Part shown: positions 9,787 through 23,506 of the stretch, piece by piece | Position numbering within the stretch: the first letter of the stretch is position 1 | How the letters are laid out: each line of letters starts with the position of its first letter | The notes under the pieces: generated by a model | Databases searched by the model: none | The model's input: only the letters and a program-made list of their open reading frames with translations | Told to the model about the DNA's origin: nothing | DNA from: Desmodus rotundus | Taxonomy: Eukaryota; Chordata; Mammalia; Chiroptera; Phyllostomidae | Assembly (NCBI RefSeq): GCF_022682495.2 | Contig: NW_026527259.1 | Location: forward strand, 48,821-112,820 | Length of the DNA: 64,000 nucleotides | Direction of reading: 5' to 3' | Position numbers and translations under genes: made by a program

Positions 9787-11746
9787 CGCCCCTTACGGAT
9801 GGAAGAACAGGGGGGATGCCCCCAGGAGATGGCATTTGTCAGAGCCGCAGCTGGCCGGTTTCGGGCCAAGACGCGGGACCCGGCAGGTAGAGGGCAGGCA
9901 GCCCCACCACAAGCCTCCCTCGGGGCAACGGGCCCCACCCTGGACATATCAGGCCTGCTTCACAGGGTCCCTGGGGTCCTGTCCGTGGAACTGGAAGCTC
10001 TCCCCGCCACCCAGAGGTCCGTTCCTTTTCCCGTGGACCACACTTGCCAGCGCGTCTCCCACCCCGGCACAGGCAGAGTGCCAGGGAAGAACTAGGGACC
10101 CGGGGCCTGGATGAGGGGCGCGCCAGGGTTCCGCGCCTGGTGGGCAGGGGCCGAGCGGGCCGGACCCACGCCCAGGGACCAAGTCTCCCGGGGGGACTCG
10201 GGCCTGAGACCTGCCTGGGGGGCTAAGGGTCTTTCTTGGCTCAAAAGGCCCCACCCTGCCCCGAGGCGGCAAACGTGCACCGAGACGCTTCTACTCTCTC
10301 AAGTCTGGGCTGGACTTCGCGAGAAGGGACTGTGTCCGCTGGGACCCGGGTCCCACAGGGCTCGAACCCCCCTCCCCGTGAAGGCGTCCGCGGCCTGTGG
10401 TCCTTGGTGTCCGCAAAAGGCATTCACCTGCGGAGAACCTGGGCCCACGTGAGCGGGACCAGGCCCCACGGCAGGAGCCTAGGGAGGCCACTGGAGCCAC
10501 GGGGGCCAGGGCTGGGCATTTTCCCGGGTGCTCTCTCGGGTCCCGGGCGCCCTCTCTCGCCCGGGGAGTGCCCACGCCGTCCCTTGACCCCCGCAGGACG
10601 CCTGCATCCCGCCATAAGCGGCCCACCTCCTCCATGGAGCTCGCACGCATGGGGCCGGGGTGCGAGCAACTGGCCTACGTGGCGGCAAACCCGCAGACCC
10701 CTCCGTCCCGTCCCCGCCACTGCGAAGATCCCCCTGTTCTTCCATCCGTAAAGGGGTCCCCCTTTACGGATGGAAGAACAGGGGGGAGGCGCCCAGGAGA
10801 TGGCTTTTGTCCGAGCCGCGGCTGGGTGGTTTTCGGGCCAAGAGGCGGGGCCGCGCAGGCGCAAGCAGGCCCCCCCCACCACAAGCATCCCTCCGGGCAA
10901 CGTGCCCCGCCCTTGAGATATCAGGCCAGGTTCACACGGTCCCTGGGCTGGTGTCAGAGTTAACGGAAGCCCTCCCTGCCACCCAGAGGACCGTGCGTTT
11001 TCCCGTGGACCACACTTGCCAGCAGCTCTCCCACCCCCGCAGAGGCAGAGTGCCAGGGAAGAACTAGGGACCTGGGGCCGGGAAGAGGGGCCGGCCAAGG
11101 TTCCGCGCCAGGTGGAGCGGGTCCCGGCGGGCGGGCGGGCGGGCGGGCGGGACCCTCGTCCACGGACCGGTTCTCCTGTGGGGAGTCTGGCCTGTGCCCC
11201 GCCTGGGAGGCTAAGAGCCTTGCTTCGCCTGCAACGCCCCCACCCTGCCACAAGGCGGCAGACTTGGACCCAGCCGCTGCAACCCTCCAGTCTCCGCTGA
11301 ACCACCCAAAAATGGAGTGTGACCGCTGCGACCTCAGTCCCCCAGAGCTCGAACCCCCACCTCTGCGAGGGAAATCGGCGGCCTCCTGTCCTTGGCGTCC
11401 GCAAAAGGCATTCACCTGCGGTGAACCTGGGCCTCGGGCGAGCAGGGCCAGGCCCCATGGTAGGAGCCCGGGGGAGGCAATGGCAGCCTCTGCGGCCAGG
11501 CCTCGGGCTCTCCCCGGGGCTCTCTCGGGGCACGGGCACCCTCTCTCGTCTAGAGAGTGCCCACGCCGTCCCTTGACCCCCGGGAGACACCTGCTTCCCG
11601 TGATAAGAGGCCCCCGGCCTCCATGGAGCTTGGAACTCTGGGGCCGGGCGGCGGGTCACTGGGCTAAGTGGCTGGAAACGCGCAGACCCCTCCGTCCCGA
11701 CCGCCCCACTGCGAAGATCCCCCTGTTCTTCCATCCGTAAGGGGGT
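9787..11746. repeat. Repeat unit 6 (A 9787-10757, B 10758-11746)
   Basis: A has the same haplotype as unit 4 (caaaagg, cacaggg, ccatgg). B has one private change, t to g at 11279 (ccgctgcaacc). On the minus strand this turns a TGA stop into GCA and opens the longest reading frame in the window, 436 codons (10424-11734). It exists in this unit only, so it is an accident. Confidence 0.95.
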
Positions 11747-13706
11747 CGCCCCTTACGGATGGAAGAACAGGGGGGATGCCCCCAGGAGATGGCATTTGTC
11801 AGAGCCGCAGCTGGCCGGTTTCGGGCCAAGACGCGGGACCCGGCAGGTAGAGGGCAGGCAGCCCCACCACAAGCCTCCCTCGGGGCAACGGGCCCCACCC
11901 TGGACATATCAGGCCTGCTTCACAGGGTCCCTGGGGTCCTGTCCGTGGAACTGGAAGCTCTCCCCGCCACCCAGAGGTCCGTTCCTTTTCCCGTGGACCA
12001 CACTTGCCAGCGCGTCTCCCACCCCGGCACAGGCAGAGTGCCAGGGAAGAACTAGGGACCCGGGGCCTGGATGAGGGGCGCGCCAGGGTTCCGCGCCTGG
12101 TGGGCAGGGGCCGAGCGGGCCGGACCCACGCCCAGGGACCAAGTCTCCCGGGGGGACTCGGGCCTGAGACCTGCCTGGGGGGCTAAGGGTCTTTCTTGGC
12201 TCCAAAGGCCCCACCCTGCCCCGAGGCGGCAAACGTGCACCGAGACGCTTCTACTCTCTCAAGTCTGGGCTGGACTTCGCGAGAAGGGACTGTGTCCGCT
12301 GGGACCCGGGTCCCACAGGGCTCGAACCCCCCTCCCCGTGAAGGCGTCCGCGGCCTGTGGTCCTTGGTGTCCGCAAAAGGCATTCACCTGCGGAGAACCT
12401 GGGCCCACGTGAGCGGGACCAGGCCCCACGGCAGGAGCCTAGGGAGGCCACTGGAGCCACGGGGGCCAGGGCTGGGCATTTTCCCGGGTGCTCTCTCGGG
12501 TCCCGGGCGCCCTCTCTCGCCCGGGGAGTGCCCACGCCGTCCCTTGACCCCCGCAGGACGCCTGCATCCCGCCATAAGCGGCCCACCTCCTCCATGGAGC
12601 TCGCACGCATGGGGCCGGGGTGCGAGCAACTGGCCTACGTGGCGGCAAACCCGCAGACCCCTCCGTCCCGTCCCCGCCACTGCGAAGATCCCCCTGTTCT
12701 TCCATCCGTAAAGGGGTCCCCCTTTACGGATGGAAGAACAGGGGGGAGGCGCCCAGGAGATGGCTTTTGTCCGAGCCGCGGCTGGGTGGTTTTCGGGCCA
12801 AGAGGCGGGGCCGCGCAGGCGCAAGCAGGCCCCCCCCACCACAAGCATCCCTCCGGGCAACGTGCCCCGCCCTTGAGATATCAGGCCAGGTTCACACGGT
12901 CCCTGGGCTGGTGTCAGAGTTAACGGAAGCCCTCCCTGCCACCCAGAGGACCGTGCGTTTTCCCGTGGACCACACTTGCCAGCAGCTCTCCCACCCCCGC
13001 AGAGGCAGAGTGCCAGGGAAGAACTAGGGACCTGGGGCCGGGAAGAGGGGCCGGCCAAGGTTCCGCGCCAGGTGGAGCGGGTCCCGGCGGGCGGGCGGGC
13101 GGGCGGGCGGGACCCTCGTCCACGGACCGGTTCTCCTGTGGGGAGTCTGGCCTGTGCCCCGCCTGGGAGGCTAAGAGCCTTGCTTCGCCTGCAACGCCCC
13201 CACCCTGCCACAAGGCGGCAGACTTGGACCCAGCCGCTTCAACCCTCCAGTCTCCGCTGAACCACCCAAAAATGGAGTGTGACCGCTGCGACCTCAGTCC
13301 CCCAGAGCTCGAACCCCCACCTCTGCGAGGGAAATCGGCGGCCTCCTGTCCTTGGCGTCCGCAAAAGGCATTCACCTGCGGTGAACCTGGGCCTCGGGCG
13401 AGCAGGGCCAGGCCCCATGGTAGGAGCCCGGGGGAGGCAATGGCAGCCTCTGCGGCCAGGCCTCGGGCTCTCCCCGGGGCTCTCTCGGGGCACGGGCACC
13501 CTCTCTCGTCTAGAGAGTGCCCACGCCGTCCCTTGACCCCCGGGAGACACCTGCTTCCCGTGATAAGAGGCCCCCGGCCTCCATGGAGCTTGGAACTCTG
13601 GGGCCGGGCGGCGGGTCACTGGGCTAAGTGGCTGGAAACGCGCAGACCCCTCCGTCCCGACCGCCCCACTGCGAAGATCCCCCTGTTCTTCCATCCGTAA
13701 GGGGGT
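11747..13706. repeat. Repeat unit 7 (A 11747-12717, B 12718-13706)
   Basis: Standard length. A is ccaaagg, cacaggg and ccatgg type, as in units 5 and 8. No private change noticed. Confidence 0.95.
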
Positions 13707-15666
13707 CGCCCCTTACGGATGGAAGAACAGGGGGGATGCCCCCAGGAGATGGCATTTGTCAGAGCCGCAGCTGGCCGGTTTCGGGCCAAGACGCGGGACC
13801 CGGCAGGTAGAGGGCAGGCAGCCCCACCACAAGCCTCCCTCGGGGCAACGGGCCCCACCCTGGACATATCAGGCCTGCTTCACAGGGTCCCTGGGGTCCT
13901 GTCCGTGGAACTGGAAGCTCTCCCCGCCACCCAGAGGTCCGTTCCTTTTCCCGTGGACCACACTTGCCAGCGCGTCTCCCACCCCGGCACAGGCAGAGTG
14001 CCAGGGAAGAACTAGGGACCCGGGGCCTGGATGAGGGGCGCGCCAGGGTTCCGCGCCTGGTGGGCAGGGGCCGAGCGGGCCGGACCCACGCCCAGGGACC
14101 AAGTCTCCCGGGGGGACTCGGGCCTGAGACCTGCCTGGGGGGCTAAGGGTCTTTCTTGGCTCCAAAGGCCCCACCCTGCCCCGAGGCGGCAAACGTGCAC
14201 CGAGACGCTTCTACTCTCTCAAGTCTGGGCTGGACTTCGCGAGAAGGGACTGTGTCCGCTGGGACCCGGGTCCCACAGGGCTCGAACCCCCCTCCCCGTG
14301 AAGGCGTCCGCGGCCTGTGGTCCTTGGTGTCCGCAAAAGGCATTCACCTGCGGAGAACCTGGGCCCACGTGAGCGGGACCAGGCCCCACGGCAGGAGCCT
14401 AGGGAGGCCACTGGAGCCACGGGGGCCAGGGCTGGGCATTTTCCCGGGTGCTCTCTCGGGTCCCGGGCGCCCTCTCTCGCCCGGGGAGTGCCCACGCCGT
14501 CCCTTGACCCCCGCAGGACGCCTGCATCCCGCCATAAGCGGCCCACCTCCTCCATGGAGCTCGCACGCATGGGGCCGGGGTGCGAGCAACTGGCCTACGT
14601 GGCGGCAAACCCGCAGACCCCTCCGTCCCGTCCCCGCCACTGCGAAGATCCCCCTGTTCTTCCATCCGTAAAGGGGTCCCCCTTTACGGATGGAAGAACA
14701 GGGGGGAGGCGCCCAGGAGATGGCTTTTGTCCGAGCCGCGGCTGGGTGGTTTTCGGGCCAAGAGGCGGGGCCGCGCAGGCGCAAGCAGGCCCCCCCCACC
14801 ACAAGCATCCCTCCGGGCAACGTGCCCCGCCCTTGAGATATCAGGCCAGGTTCACACGGTCCCTGGGCTGGTGTCAGAGTTAACGGAAGCCCTCCCTGCC
14901 ACCCAGAGGACCGTGCGTTTTCCCGTGGACCACACTTGCCAGCAGCTCTCCCACCCCCGCAGAGGCAGAGTGCCAGGGAAGAACTAGGGACCTGGGGCCG
15001 GGAAGAGGGGCCGGCCAAGGTTCCGCGCCAGGTGGAGCGGGTCCCGGCGGGCGGGCGGGCGGGCGGGCGGGACCCTCGTCTACGGACCGGTTCTCCTGTG
15101 GGGAGTCTGGCCTGTGCCCCGCCTGGGAGGCTAAGAGCCTTGCTTCGCCTGCAACGCCCCCACCCTGCCACAAGGCGGCAGACTTGGACCCAGCCGCTTC
15201 AACCCTCCAGTCTCCGCTGAACCACCCAAAAATGGAGTGTGACCGCTGCGACCTCAGTCCCCCAGAGCTCGAACCCCCACCTCTGCGAGGGAAATCGGCG
15301 GCCTCCTGTCCTTGGCGTCCGCAAAAGGCATTCACCTGCGGTGAACCTGGGCCTCGGGCGAGCAGGGCCAGGCCCCATGGTAGGAGCCCGGGGGAGGCAA
15401 TGGCAGCCTCTGCGGCCAGGCCTCGGGCTCTCCCCGGGGCTCTCTCGGGGCACGGGCACCCTCTCTCGTCTAGAGAGTGCCCACGCCGTCCCTTGACCCC
15501 CGGGAGACACCTGCTTCCCGTGATAAGAGGCCCCCGGCCTCCATGGAGCTTGGAACTCTGGGGCCGGGCGGCGGGTCACTGGGCTAAGTGGCTGGAAACG
15601 CGCAGACCCCTCCGTCCCGACCGCCCCACTGCGAAGATCCCCCTGTTCTTCCATCCGTAAGGGGGT
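13707..15666. repeat. Repeat unit 8 (A 13707-14677, B 14678-15666)
   Basis: A is ccaaagg, cacaggg and ccatgg type. B has a private t at 15081 just after the GGGC run (ctcgtctacgg for ctcgtccacgg), a C-to-T change at a non-CpG site. It is the last of the consecutive cacaggg units. Confidence 0.95.
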
Positions 15667-17626
15667 CGCCCCTTACGGATGGAAGAACAGGGGGGATGCC
15701 CCCAGGAGATGGCATTTGTCAGAGCCGCAGCTGGCCGGTTTCGGGCCAAGACGCGGGACCCGGCAGGTAGAGGGCAGGCAGCCCCACCACAAGCCTCCCT
15801 CGGGGCAACGGGCCCCACCCTGGACATATCAGGCCTGCTTCACAGGGTCCCTGGGGTCCTGTCCGTGGAACTGGAAGCTCTCCCCGCCACCCAGAGGTCC
15901 GTTCCTTTTCCCGTGGACCACACTTGCCAGCGCGTCTCCCACCCCGGCACAGGCAGAGTGCCAGGGAAGAACTAGGGACCCGGGGCCTGGATGAGGGGCG
16001 CGCCAGGGTTCCGCGCCTGGTGGGCAGGGGCCGAGCGGGCCGGACCCACGCCCAGGGACCAAGTCTCCCGGGGGGACTCGGGCCTGAGACCTGCCTGGGG
16101 GGCTAAGGGTCTTTCTTGGCTCCAAAGGCCCCACCCTGCCCCGAGGCGGCAAACGTGCACCGAGACGCTTCTACTCTCTCAAGTCTGGGCTGGACTTCGC
16201 GAGAAGGGACTGTGTCCGCTGGGACCCGGGTCCCACAGAGCTCGAACCCCCCTCCCCGTGAAGGCGTCCGCGGCCTGTGGTCCTTGGTGTCCGCAAAAGG
16301 CATTCACCTGCGGAGAACCTGGGCCCACGTGAGCGGGACCAGGCCCCACGGCAGGAGCCTAGGGAGGCCACTGGAGCCACGGGGGCCAGGGCTGGGCATT
16401 TTCCCGGGTGCTCTCTCGGGTCCCGGGCGCCCTCTCTCGCCCGGGGAGTGCCCACGCCGTCCCTTGACCCCCGCAGGACGCCTGCATCCCGCCATAAGCG
16501 GCCCACCTCCTCCACGGAGCTCGCACGCATGGGGCCGGGGTGCGAGCAACTGGCCTACGTGGCGGCAAACCCGCAGACCCCTCCGTCCCGTCCCCGCCAC
16601 TGCGAAGATCCCCCTGTTCTTCCATCCGTAAAGGGGTCCCCCTTTACGGATGGAAGAACAGGGGGGAGGCGCCCAGGAGATGGCTTTTGTCCGAGCCGCG
16701 GCTGGGTGGTTTTCGGGCCAAGAGGCGGGGCCGCGCAGGCGCAAGCAGGCCCCCCCCACCACAAGCATCCCTCCGGGCAACGTGCCCCGCCCTTGAGATA
16801 TCAGGCCAGGTTCACACGGTCCCTGGGCTGGTGTCAGAGTTAACGGAAGCCCTCCCTGCCACCCAGAGGACCGTGCGTTTTCCCGTGGACCACACTTGCC
16901 AGCAGCTCTCCCACCCCCGCAGAGGCAGAGTGCCAGGGAAGAACTAGGGACCTGGGGCCGGGAAGAGGGGCCGGCCAAGGTTCCGCGCCAGGTGGAGCGG
17001 GTCCCGGCGGGCGGGCGGGCGGGCGGGCGGGACCCTCGTCCACGGACCGGTTCTCCTGTGGGGAGTCTGGCCTGTGCCCCGCCTGGGAGGCTAAGAGCCT
17101 TGCTTCGCCTGCAACGCCCCCACCCTGCCACAAGGCGGCAGACTTGGACCCAGCCGCTTCAACCCTCCAGTCTCCGCTGAACCACCCAAAAATGGAGTGT
17201 GACCGCTGCGACCTCAGTCCCCCAGAGCTCGAACCCCCACCTCTGCGAGGGAAATCGGCGGCCTCCTGTCCTTGGCGTCCGCAAAAGGCATTCACCTGCG
17301 GTGAACCTGGGCCTCGGGCGAGCAGGGCCAGGCCCCATGGTAGGAGCCCGGGGGAGGCAATGGCAGCCTCTGCGGCCAGGCCTCGGGCTCTCCCCGGGGC
17401 TCTCTCGGGGCACGGGCACCCTCTCTCGTCTAGAGAGTGCCCACGCCGTCCCTTGACCCCCGGGAGACACCTGCTTCCCGTGATAAGAGGCCCCCGGCCT
17501 CCATGGAGCTTTGAACTCTGGGGCCGGGCGGCGGGTCACTGGGCTAAGTGGCTGGAAACGCGCAGACCCCTCCGTCCCGACCGCCCCACTGCGAAGATCC
17601 CCCTGTTCTTCCATCCGTAAGGGGGT
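15667..17626. repeat. Repeat unit 9 (A 15667-16637, B 16638-17626)
   Basis: A is ccaaagg, cacagag and ccacgg type. The ccacgg state is rare (units 1, 2, 9, 16 and 25). B has a private t at 17512 (ggagctttgaac). Confidence 0.95.
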
Positions 17627-19586
17627 CGCCCCTTACGGATGGAAGAACAGGGGGGATGCCCCCAGGAGATGGCATTTGTCAGAGCCGCAGCTGGCCGGTT
17701 TCGGGCCAAGACGCGGGACCCGGCAGGTAGAGGGCAGGCAGCCCCACCACAAGCCTCCCTCGGGGCAACGGGCCCCACCCTGGACATATCAGGCCTGCTT
17801 CACAGGGTCCCTGGGGTCCTGTCCGTGGAACTGGAAGCTCTCCCCGCCACCCAGAGGTCCGTTCCTTTTCCCGTGGACCACACTTGCCAGCGCGTCTCCC
17901 ACCCCGGCACAGGCAGAGTGCCAGGGAAGAACTAGGGACCCGGGGCCTGGATGAGGGGCGCGCCAGGGTTCCGCGCCTGGTGGGCAGGGGCCGAGCGGGC
18001 CGGACCCACGCCCAGGGACCAAGTCTCCCGGGGGGACTCGGGCCTGAGACCTGCCTGGGGGGCTAAGGGTCTTTCTTGGCTCCAAAGGCCCCACCCTGCC
18101 CCGAGGCGGCAAACGTGCACCGAGACGCTTCTACTCTCTCAAGTCTGGGCTGGACTTCGCGAGAAGGGACTGTGTCCGCTGGGACCCGGGTCCCACAGAG
18201 CTCGAACCCCCCTCCCCGTGAAGGCGTCCGCGGCCTGTGGTCCTTGGTGTCCGCAAAAGGCATTCACCTGCGGAGAACCTGGGCCCACGTGAGCGGGACC
18301 AGGCCCCACGGCAGGAGCCTAGGGAGGCCACTGGAGCCACGGGGGCCAGGGCTGGGCATTTTCCCGGGTGCTCTCTCGGGTCCCGGGCGCCCTCTCTCGC
18401 CCGGGGAGTGCCCACGCCGTCCCTTGACCCCCGCAGGACGCCTGCATCCCGCCATAAGCGGCCCACCTCCTCCATGGAGCTCGCACGCATGGGGCCGGGG
18501 TGCGAGCAACTGGCCTACGTGGCGGCAAACCCGCAGACCCCTCCGTCCCGTCCCCGCCACTGCGAAGATCCCCCTGTTCTTCCATCCGTAAAGGGGTCCC
18601 CCTTTACGGATGGAAGAACAGGGGGGAGGCGCCCAGGAGATGGCTTTTGTCCGAGCCGCGGCTGGGTGGTTTTCGGGCCAAGAGGCGGGGCCGCGCAGGC
18701 GCAAGCAGGCCCCCCCCACCACAAGCATCCCTCCGGGCAACGTGCCCCGCCCTTGAGATATCAGGCCAGGTTCACACGGTCCCTGGGCTGGTGTCAGAGT
18801 TAACGGAAGCCCTCCCTGCCACCCAGAGGACCGTGCGTTTTCCCGTGGACCACACTTGCCAGCAGCTCTCCCACCCCCGCAGAGGCAGAGTGCCAGGGAA
18901 GAACTAGGGACCTGGGGCCGGGAAGAGGGGCCGGCCAAGGTTCCGCGCCAGGTGGAGCGGGTCCCGGCGGGCGGGCGGGCGGGCGGGCGGGACCCTCGTC
19001 CACGGACCGGTTCTCCTGTGGGGAGTCTGGCCTGTGCCCCGCCTGGGAGGCTAAGAGCCTTGCTTCGCCTGCAACGCCCCCACCCTGCCACAAGGCGGCA
19101 GACTTGGACCCAGCCGCTTCAACCCTCCAGTCTCCGCTGAACCACCCAAAAATGGAGTGTGACCGCTGCGACCTCAGTCCCCCAGAGCTCGAACCCCCAC
19201 CTCTGCGAGGGAAATCGGCGGCCTCCTGTCCTTGGCGTCCGCAAAAGGCATTCACCTGCGGTGAACCTGGGCCTCGGGCGAGCAGGGCCAGGCCCCATGG
19301 TAGGAGCCCGGGGGAGGCAATGGCAGCCTCTGCGGCCAGGCCTCGGGCTCTCCCCGGGGCTCTCTCGGGGCACGGGCACCCTCTCTCGTCTAGAGAGTGC
19401 CCACGCCGTCCCTTGACCCCCGGGAGACACCTGCTTCCCGTGATAAGAGGCCCCCGGCCTCCATGGAGCTTGGAACTCTGGGGCCGGGCGGCGGGTCACT
19501 GGGCTAAGTGGCTGGAAACGCGCAGACCCCTCCGTCCCGACCGCCCCACTGCGAAGATCCCCCTGTTCTTCCATCCGTAAGGGGGT
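17627..19586. repeat. Repeat unit 10 (A 17627-18597, B 18598-19586)
   Basis: This is the array consensus: ccaaagg, cacagag, ccatgg in A and a standard B. No private variant noticed. Confidence 0.95.
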
Positions 19587-21546
19587 CGCCCCTTACGGAT
19601 GGAAGAACAGGGGGGATGCCCCCAGGAGATGGCATTTGTCAGAGCCGCAGCTGGCCGGTTTCGGGCCAAGACACGGGACCCGGCAGGTAGAGGGCAGGCA
19701 GCCCCACCACAAGCCTCCCTCGGGGCAACGGGCCCCACCCTGGACATATCAGGCCTGCTTCACAGGGTCCCTGGGGTCCTGTCCGTGGAACTGGAAGCTC
19801 TCCCCGCCACCCAGAGGTCCGTTCCTTTTCCCGTGGACCACACTTGCCAGCGCGTCTCCCACCCCGGCACAGGCAGAGTGCCAGGGAAGAACTAGGGACC
19901 CGGGGCCTGGATGAGGGGCGCGCCAGGGTTCCGCGCCTGGTGGGCAGGGGCCGAGCGGGCCGGACCCACGCCCAGGGACCAAGTCTCCCGGGGGGACTCG
20001 GGCCTGAGACCTGCCTGGGGGGCTAAGGGTCTTTCTTGGCTCAAAAGGCCCCACCCTGCCCCGAGGCGGCAAACGTGCACCGAGACGCTTCTACTCTCTC
20101 AAGTCTGGGCTGGACTTCGCGAGAAGGGACTGTGTCCGCTGGGACCCGGGTCCCACAGAGCTCGAACCCCCCTCCCCGTGAAGGCGTCCGCGGCCTGTGG
20201 TCCTTGGTGTCCGCAAAAGGCATTCACCTGCGGAGAACCTGGGCCCACGTGAGCGGGACCAGGCCCCACGGCAGGAGCCTAGGGAGGCCACTGGAGCCAC
20301 GGGGGCCAGGGCTGGGCATTTTCCCGGGTGCTCTCTCGGGTCCCGGGCGCCCTCTCTCGCCCGGGGAGTGCCCACGCCGTCCCTTGACCCCCGCAGGACG
20401 CCTGCATCCCGCCATAAGCGGCCCACCTCCTCCATGGAGCTCGCACGCATGGGGCCGGGGTGCGAGCAACTGGCCTACGTGGCGGCAAACCCGCAGACCC
20501 CGCCGTCCCGTCCCCGCCACTGCGAAGATCCCCCTGTTCTTCCATCCGTAAAGGGGTCCCCCTTTACGGATGGAAGAACAGGGGGGAGGCGCCCAGGAGA
20601 TGGCTTTTGTCCGAGCCGCGGCTGGGTGGTTTTCGGGCCAAGAGGCGGGGCCGCGCAGGCGCAAGCAGGCCCCCCCCACCACAAGCATCCCTCCGGGCAA
20701 CGTGCCCCGCCCTTGAGATATCAGGCCAGGTTCACACGGTCCCTGGGCTGGTGTCAGAGTTAACGGAAGCCCTCCCTGCCACCCAGAGGACCGTGCGTTT
20801 TCCCGTGGACCACACTTGCCAGCAGCTCTCCCACCCCCGCAGAGGCAGAGTGCCAGGGAAGAACTAGGGACCTGGGGCCGGGAAGAGGGGTCGGCCAAGG
20901 TTCCGCGCCAGGTGGAGCGGGTCCCGGCGGGCGGGCGGGCGGGCGGGCGGGACCCTCGTCCACGGACCGGTTCTCCTGTGGGGAGTCTGGCCTGTGCCCC
21001 GCCTGGGAGGCTAAGAGCCTTGCTTCGCCTGCAACGCCCCCACCCTGCCACAAGGCGGCAGACTTGGACCCAGCCGCTTCAACCCTCCAGTCTCCGCTGA
21101 ACCACCCAAAAATGGAGTGTGACCGCTGCGACCTCAGTCCCCCAGAGCTCGAACCCCCACCTCTGCGAGGGAAATCGGCGGCCTCCTGTCCTTGGCGTCC
21201 GCAAAAGGCATTCACCTGCGGTGAACCTGGGCCTCGGGCGAGCAGGGCCAGGCCCCATGGTAGGAGCCCGGGGGAGGCAATGGCAGCCTCTGCGGCCAGG
21301 CCTCGGGCTCTCCCCGGGGCTCTCTCGGGGCACGGGCACCCTCTCTCGTCTAGAGAGTGCCCACGCCGTCCCTTGACCCCCGGGAGACACCTGCTTCCCG
21401 TGATAAGAGGCCCCCGGCCTCCATGGAGCTTGGAACTCTGGGGCCGGGCGGCGGGTCACTGGGCTAAGTGGCTGGAAACGCGCAGACCCCTCCGTCCCGA
21501 CCGCCCCACTGCGAAGATCCCCCTGTTCTTCCATCCGTAAGGGGGT
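19587..21546. repeat. Repeat unit 11 (A 19587-20557, B 20558-21546)
   Basis: A is caaaagg type, cacagag and ccatgg, with private a at 19673 (G to A in a CpG, on the strand shown) and private g at 20502. B has t at 20891 (ggggtcggcc for ggggccggcc). The same B change occurs in unit 18 at 34611, exactly 13,720 bp or seven units away. Confidence 0.95.
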
Positions 21547-23506
21547 CGCCCCTTACGGATGGAAGAACAGGGGGGATGCCCCCAGGAGATGGCATTTGTC
21601 AGAGCCGCAGCTGGCCGGTTTCGGGCCAAGACGCGGGACCCGGCAGGTAGAGGGCAGGCAGCCCCACCACAAGCCTCCCTCGGGGCAACGGGCCCCACCC
21701 TGGACATATCAGGCCTGCTTCACAGGGTCCCTGGGGTCCTGTCCGTGGAACTGGAAGCTCTCCCCGCCACCCAGAGGTCCGTTCCTTTTCCCGTGGACCA
21801 CACTTGCCAGCGCGTCTCCCACCCCGGCACAGGCAGAGTGCCAGGGAAGAACTAGGGACCCGGGGCCTGGATGAGGGGCGCGCCAGGGTTCCGCGCCTGG
21901 TGGGCAGGGGCCGAGCGGGCCGGACCCACGCCCAGGGACCAAGTCTCCCGGGGGGACTCGGGCCTGAGACCTGCCTGGGGGGCTAAGGGTCTTTCTTGGC
22001 TCCAAAGGCCCCACCCTGCCCCGAGGCGGCAAACGTGCACCGAGACGCTTCTACTCTCTCAAGTCTGGGCTGGACTTCGCGAGAAGGGACTGTGTCCGCT
22101 GGGACCCGGGTCCCACAGAGCTCGAACCCCCCTCCCCGTGAAGGCGTCCGCGGCCTGTGGTCCTTGGTGTCCGCAAAAGGCATTCACCTGCGGAGAACCT
22201 GGGCCCACGTGAGCGGGACCAGGCCCCACGGCAGGAGCCTAGGGAGGCCACTGGAGCCACGGGGGCCAGGGCTGGGCATTTTCCCGGGTGCTCTCTCGGG
22301 TCCCGGGCGCCCTCTCTCGCCCGGGGAGTGCCCACGCCGTCCCTTGACCCCCGCAGGACGCCTGCATCCCGCCATAAGCGGCCCACCTCCTCCATGGAGC
22401 TCGCACGCATGGGGCCGGGGTGCGAGCAACTGGCCTACGTGGCGGCAAACCCGCAGACCCCTCCGTCCCGTCCCCGCCACTGCGAAGATCCCCCTGTTCT
22501 TCCATCCGTAAAGGGGTCCCCCTTTACGGATGGAAGAACAGGGGGGAGGCGCCCAGGAGATGGCTTTTGTCCGAGCCGCGGCTGGGTGGTTTTCGGGCCA
22601 AGAGGCGGGGCCGCGCAGGCGCAAGCAGGCCCCCCCCACCACAAGCATCCCTCCGGGCAACGTGCCCCGCCCTTGAGATATCAGGCCAGGTTCACACGGT
22701 CCCTGGGCTGGTGTCAGAGTTAACGGAAGCCCTCCCTGCCACCCAGAGGACCGTGCGTTTTCCCGTGGACCACACTTGCCAGCAGCTCTCCCACCCCCGC
22801 AGAGGCAGAGTGCCAGGGAAGAACTAGGGACCTGGGGCCGGGAAGAGGGGCCGGCCAAGGTTCCGCGCCAGGTGGAGCGGGTCCCGGCGGGCGGGCGGGC
22901 GGGCGGGCGGGACCCTCGTCCACGGACCGGTTCTCCTGTGGGGAGTCTGGCCTGTGCCCCGCCTGGGAGGCTAAGAGCCTTGCTTCGCCTGCAACGCCCC
23001 CACCCTGCCACAAGGCGGCAGACTTGGACCCAGCCGCTTCAACCCTCCAGTCTCCGCTGAACCACCCAAAAATGGAGTGTGACCGCTGCGACCTCAGTCC
23101 CCCAGAGCTCGAACCCCCACCTCTGCGAGGGAAATCGGCGGCCTCCTGTCCTTGGCGTCCGCAAAAGGCATTCACCTGCGGTGAACCTGGGCCTCGGGCG
23201 AGCAGGGCCAGGCCCCATGGTAGGAGCCCGGGGGAGGCAATGGCAGCCTCTGCGGCCAGGCCTCGGGCTCTCCCCGGGGCTCTCTCGGGGCACGGGCACC
23301 CTCTCTCGTCTAGAGAGTGCCCACGCCGTCCCTTGACCCCCGGGAGACACCTGCTTCCCGTGATAAGAGGCCCCCGGCCTCCATGGAGCTTGGAACTCTG
23401 GGGCCGGGCGGCGGGTCACTGGGCTAAGTGGCTGGAAACGCGCAGACCCCTCCGTCCCGACCGCCCCACTGCGAAGATCCCCCTGTTCTTCCATCCGTAA
23501 GGGGGT
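21547..23506. repeat. Repeat unit 12 (A 21547-22517, B 22518-23506)
   Basis: Consensus haplotype throughout. It begins the most uniform part of the array (units 12-21). Confidence 0.95.

Noticed and set aside
10424..11734. 436-codon minus-strand frame, the longest in the window
   Set aside because: It exists only because one private substitution at 11279 removes a TGA in unit 6. No other unit has it.
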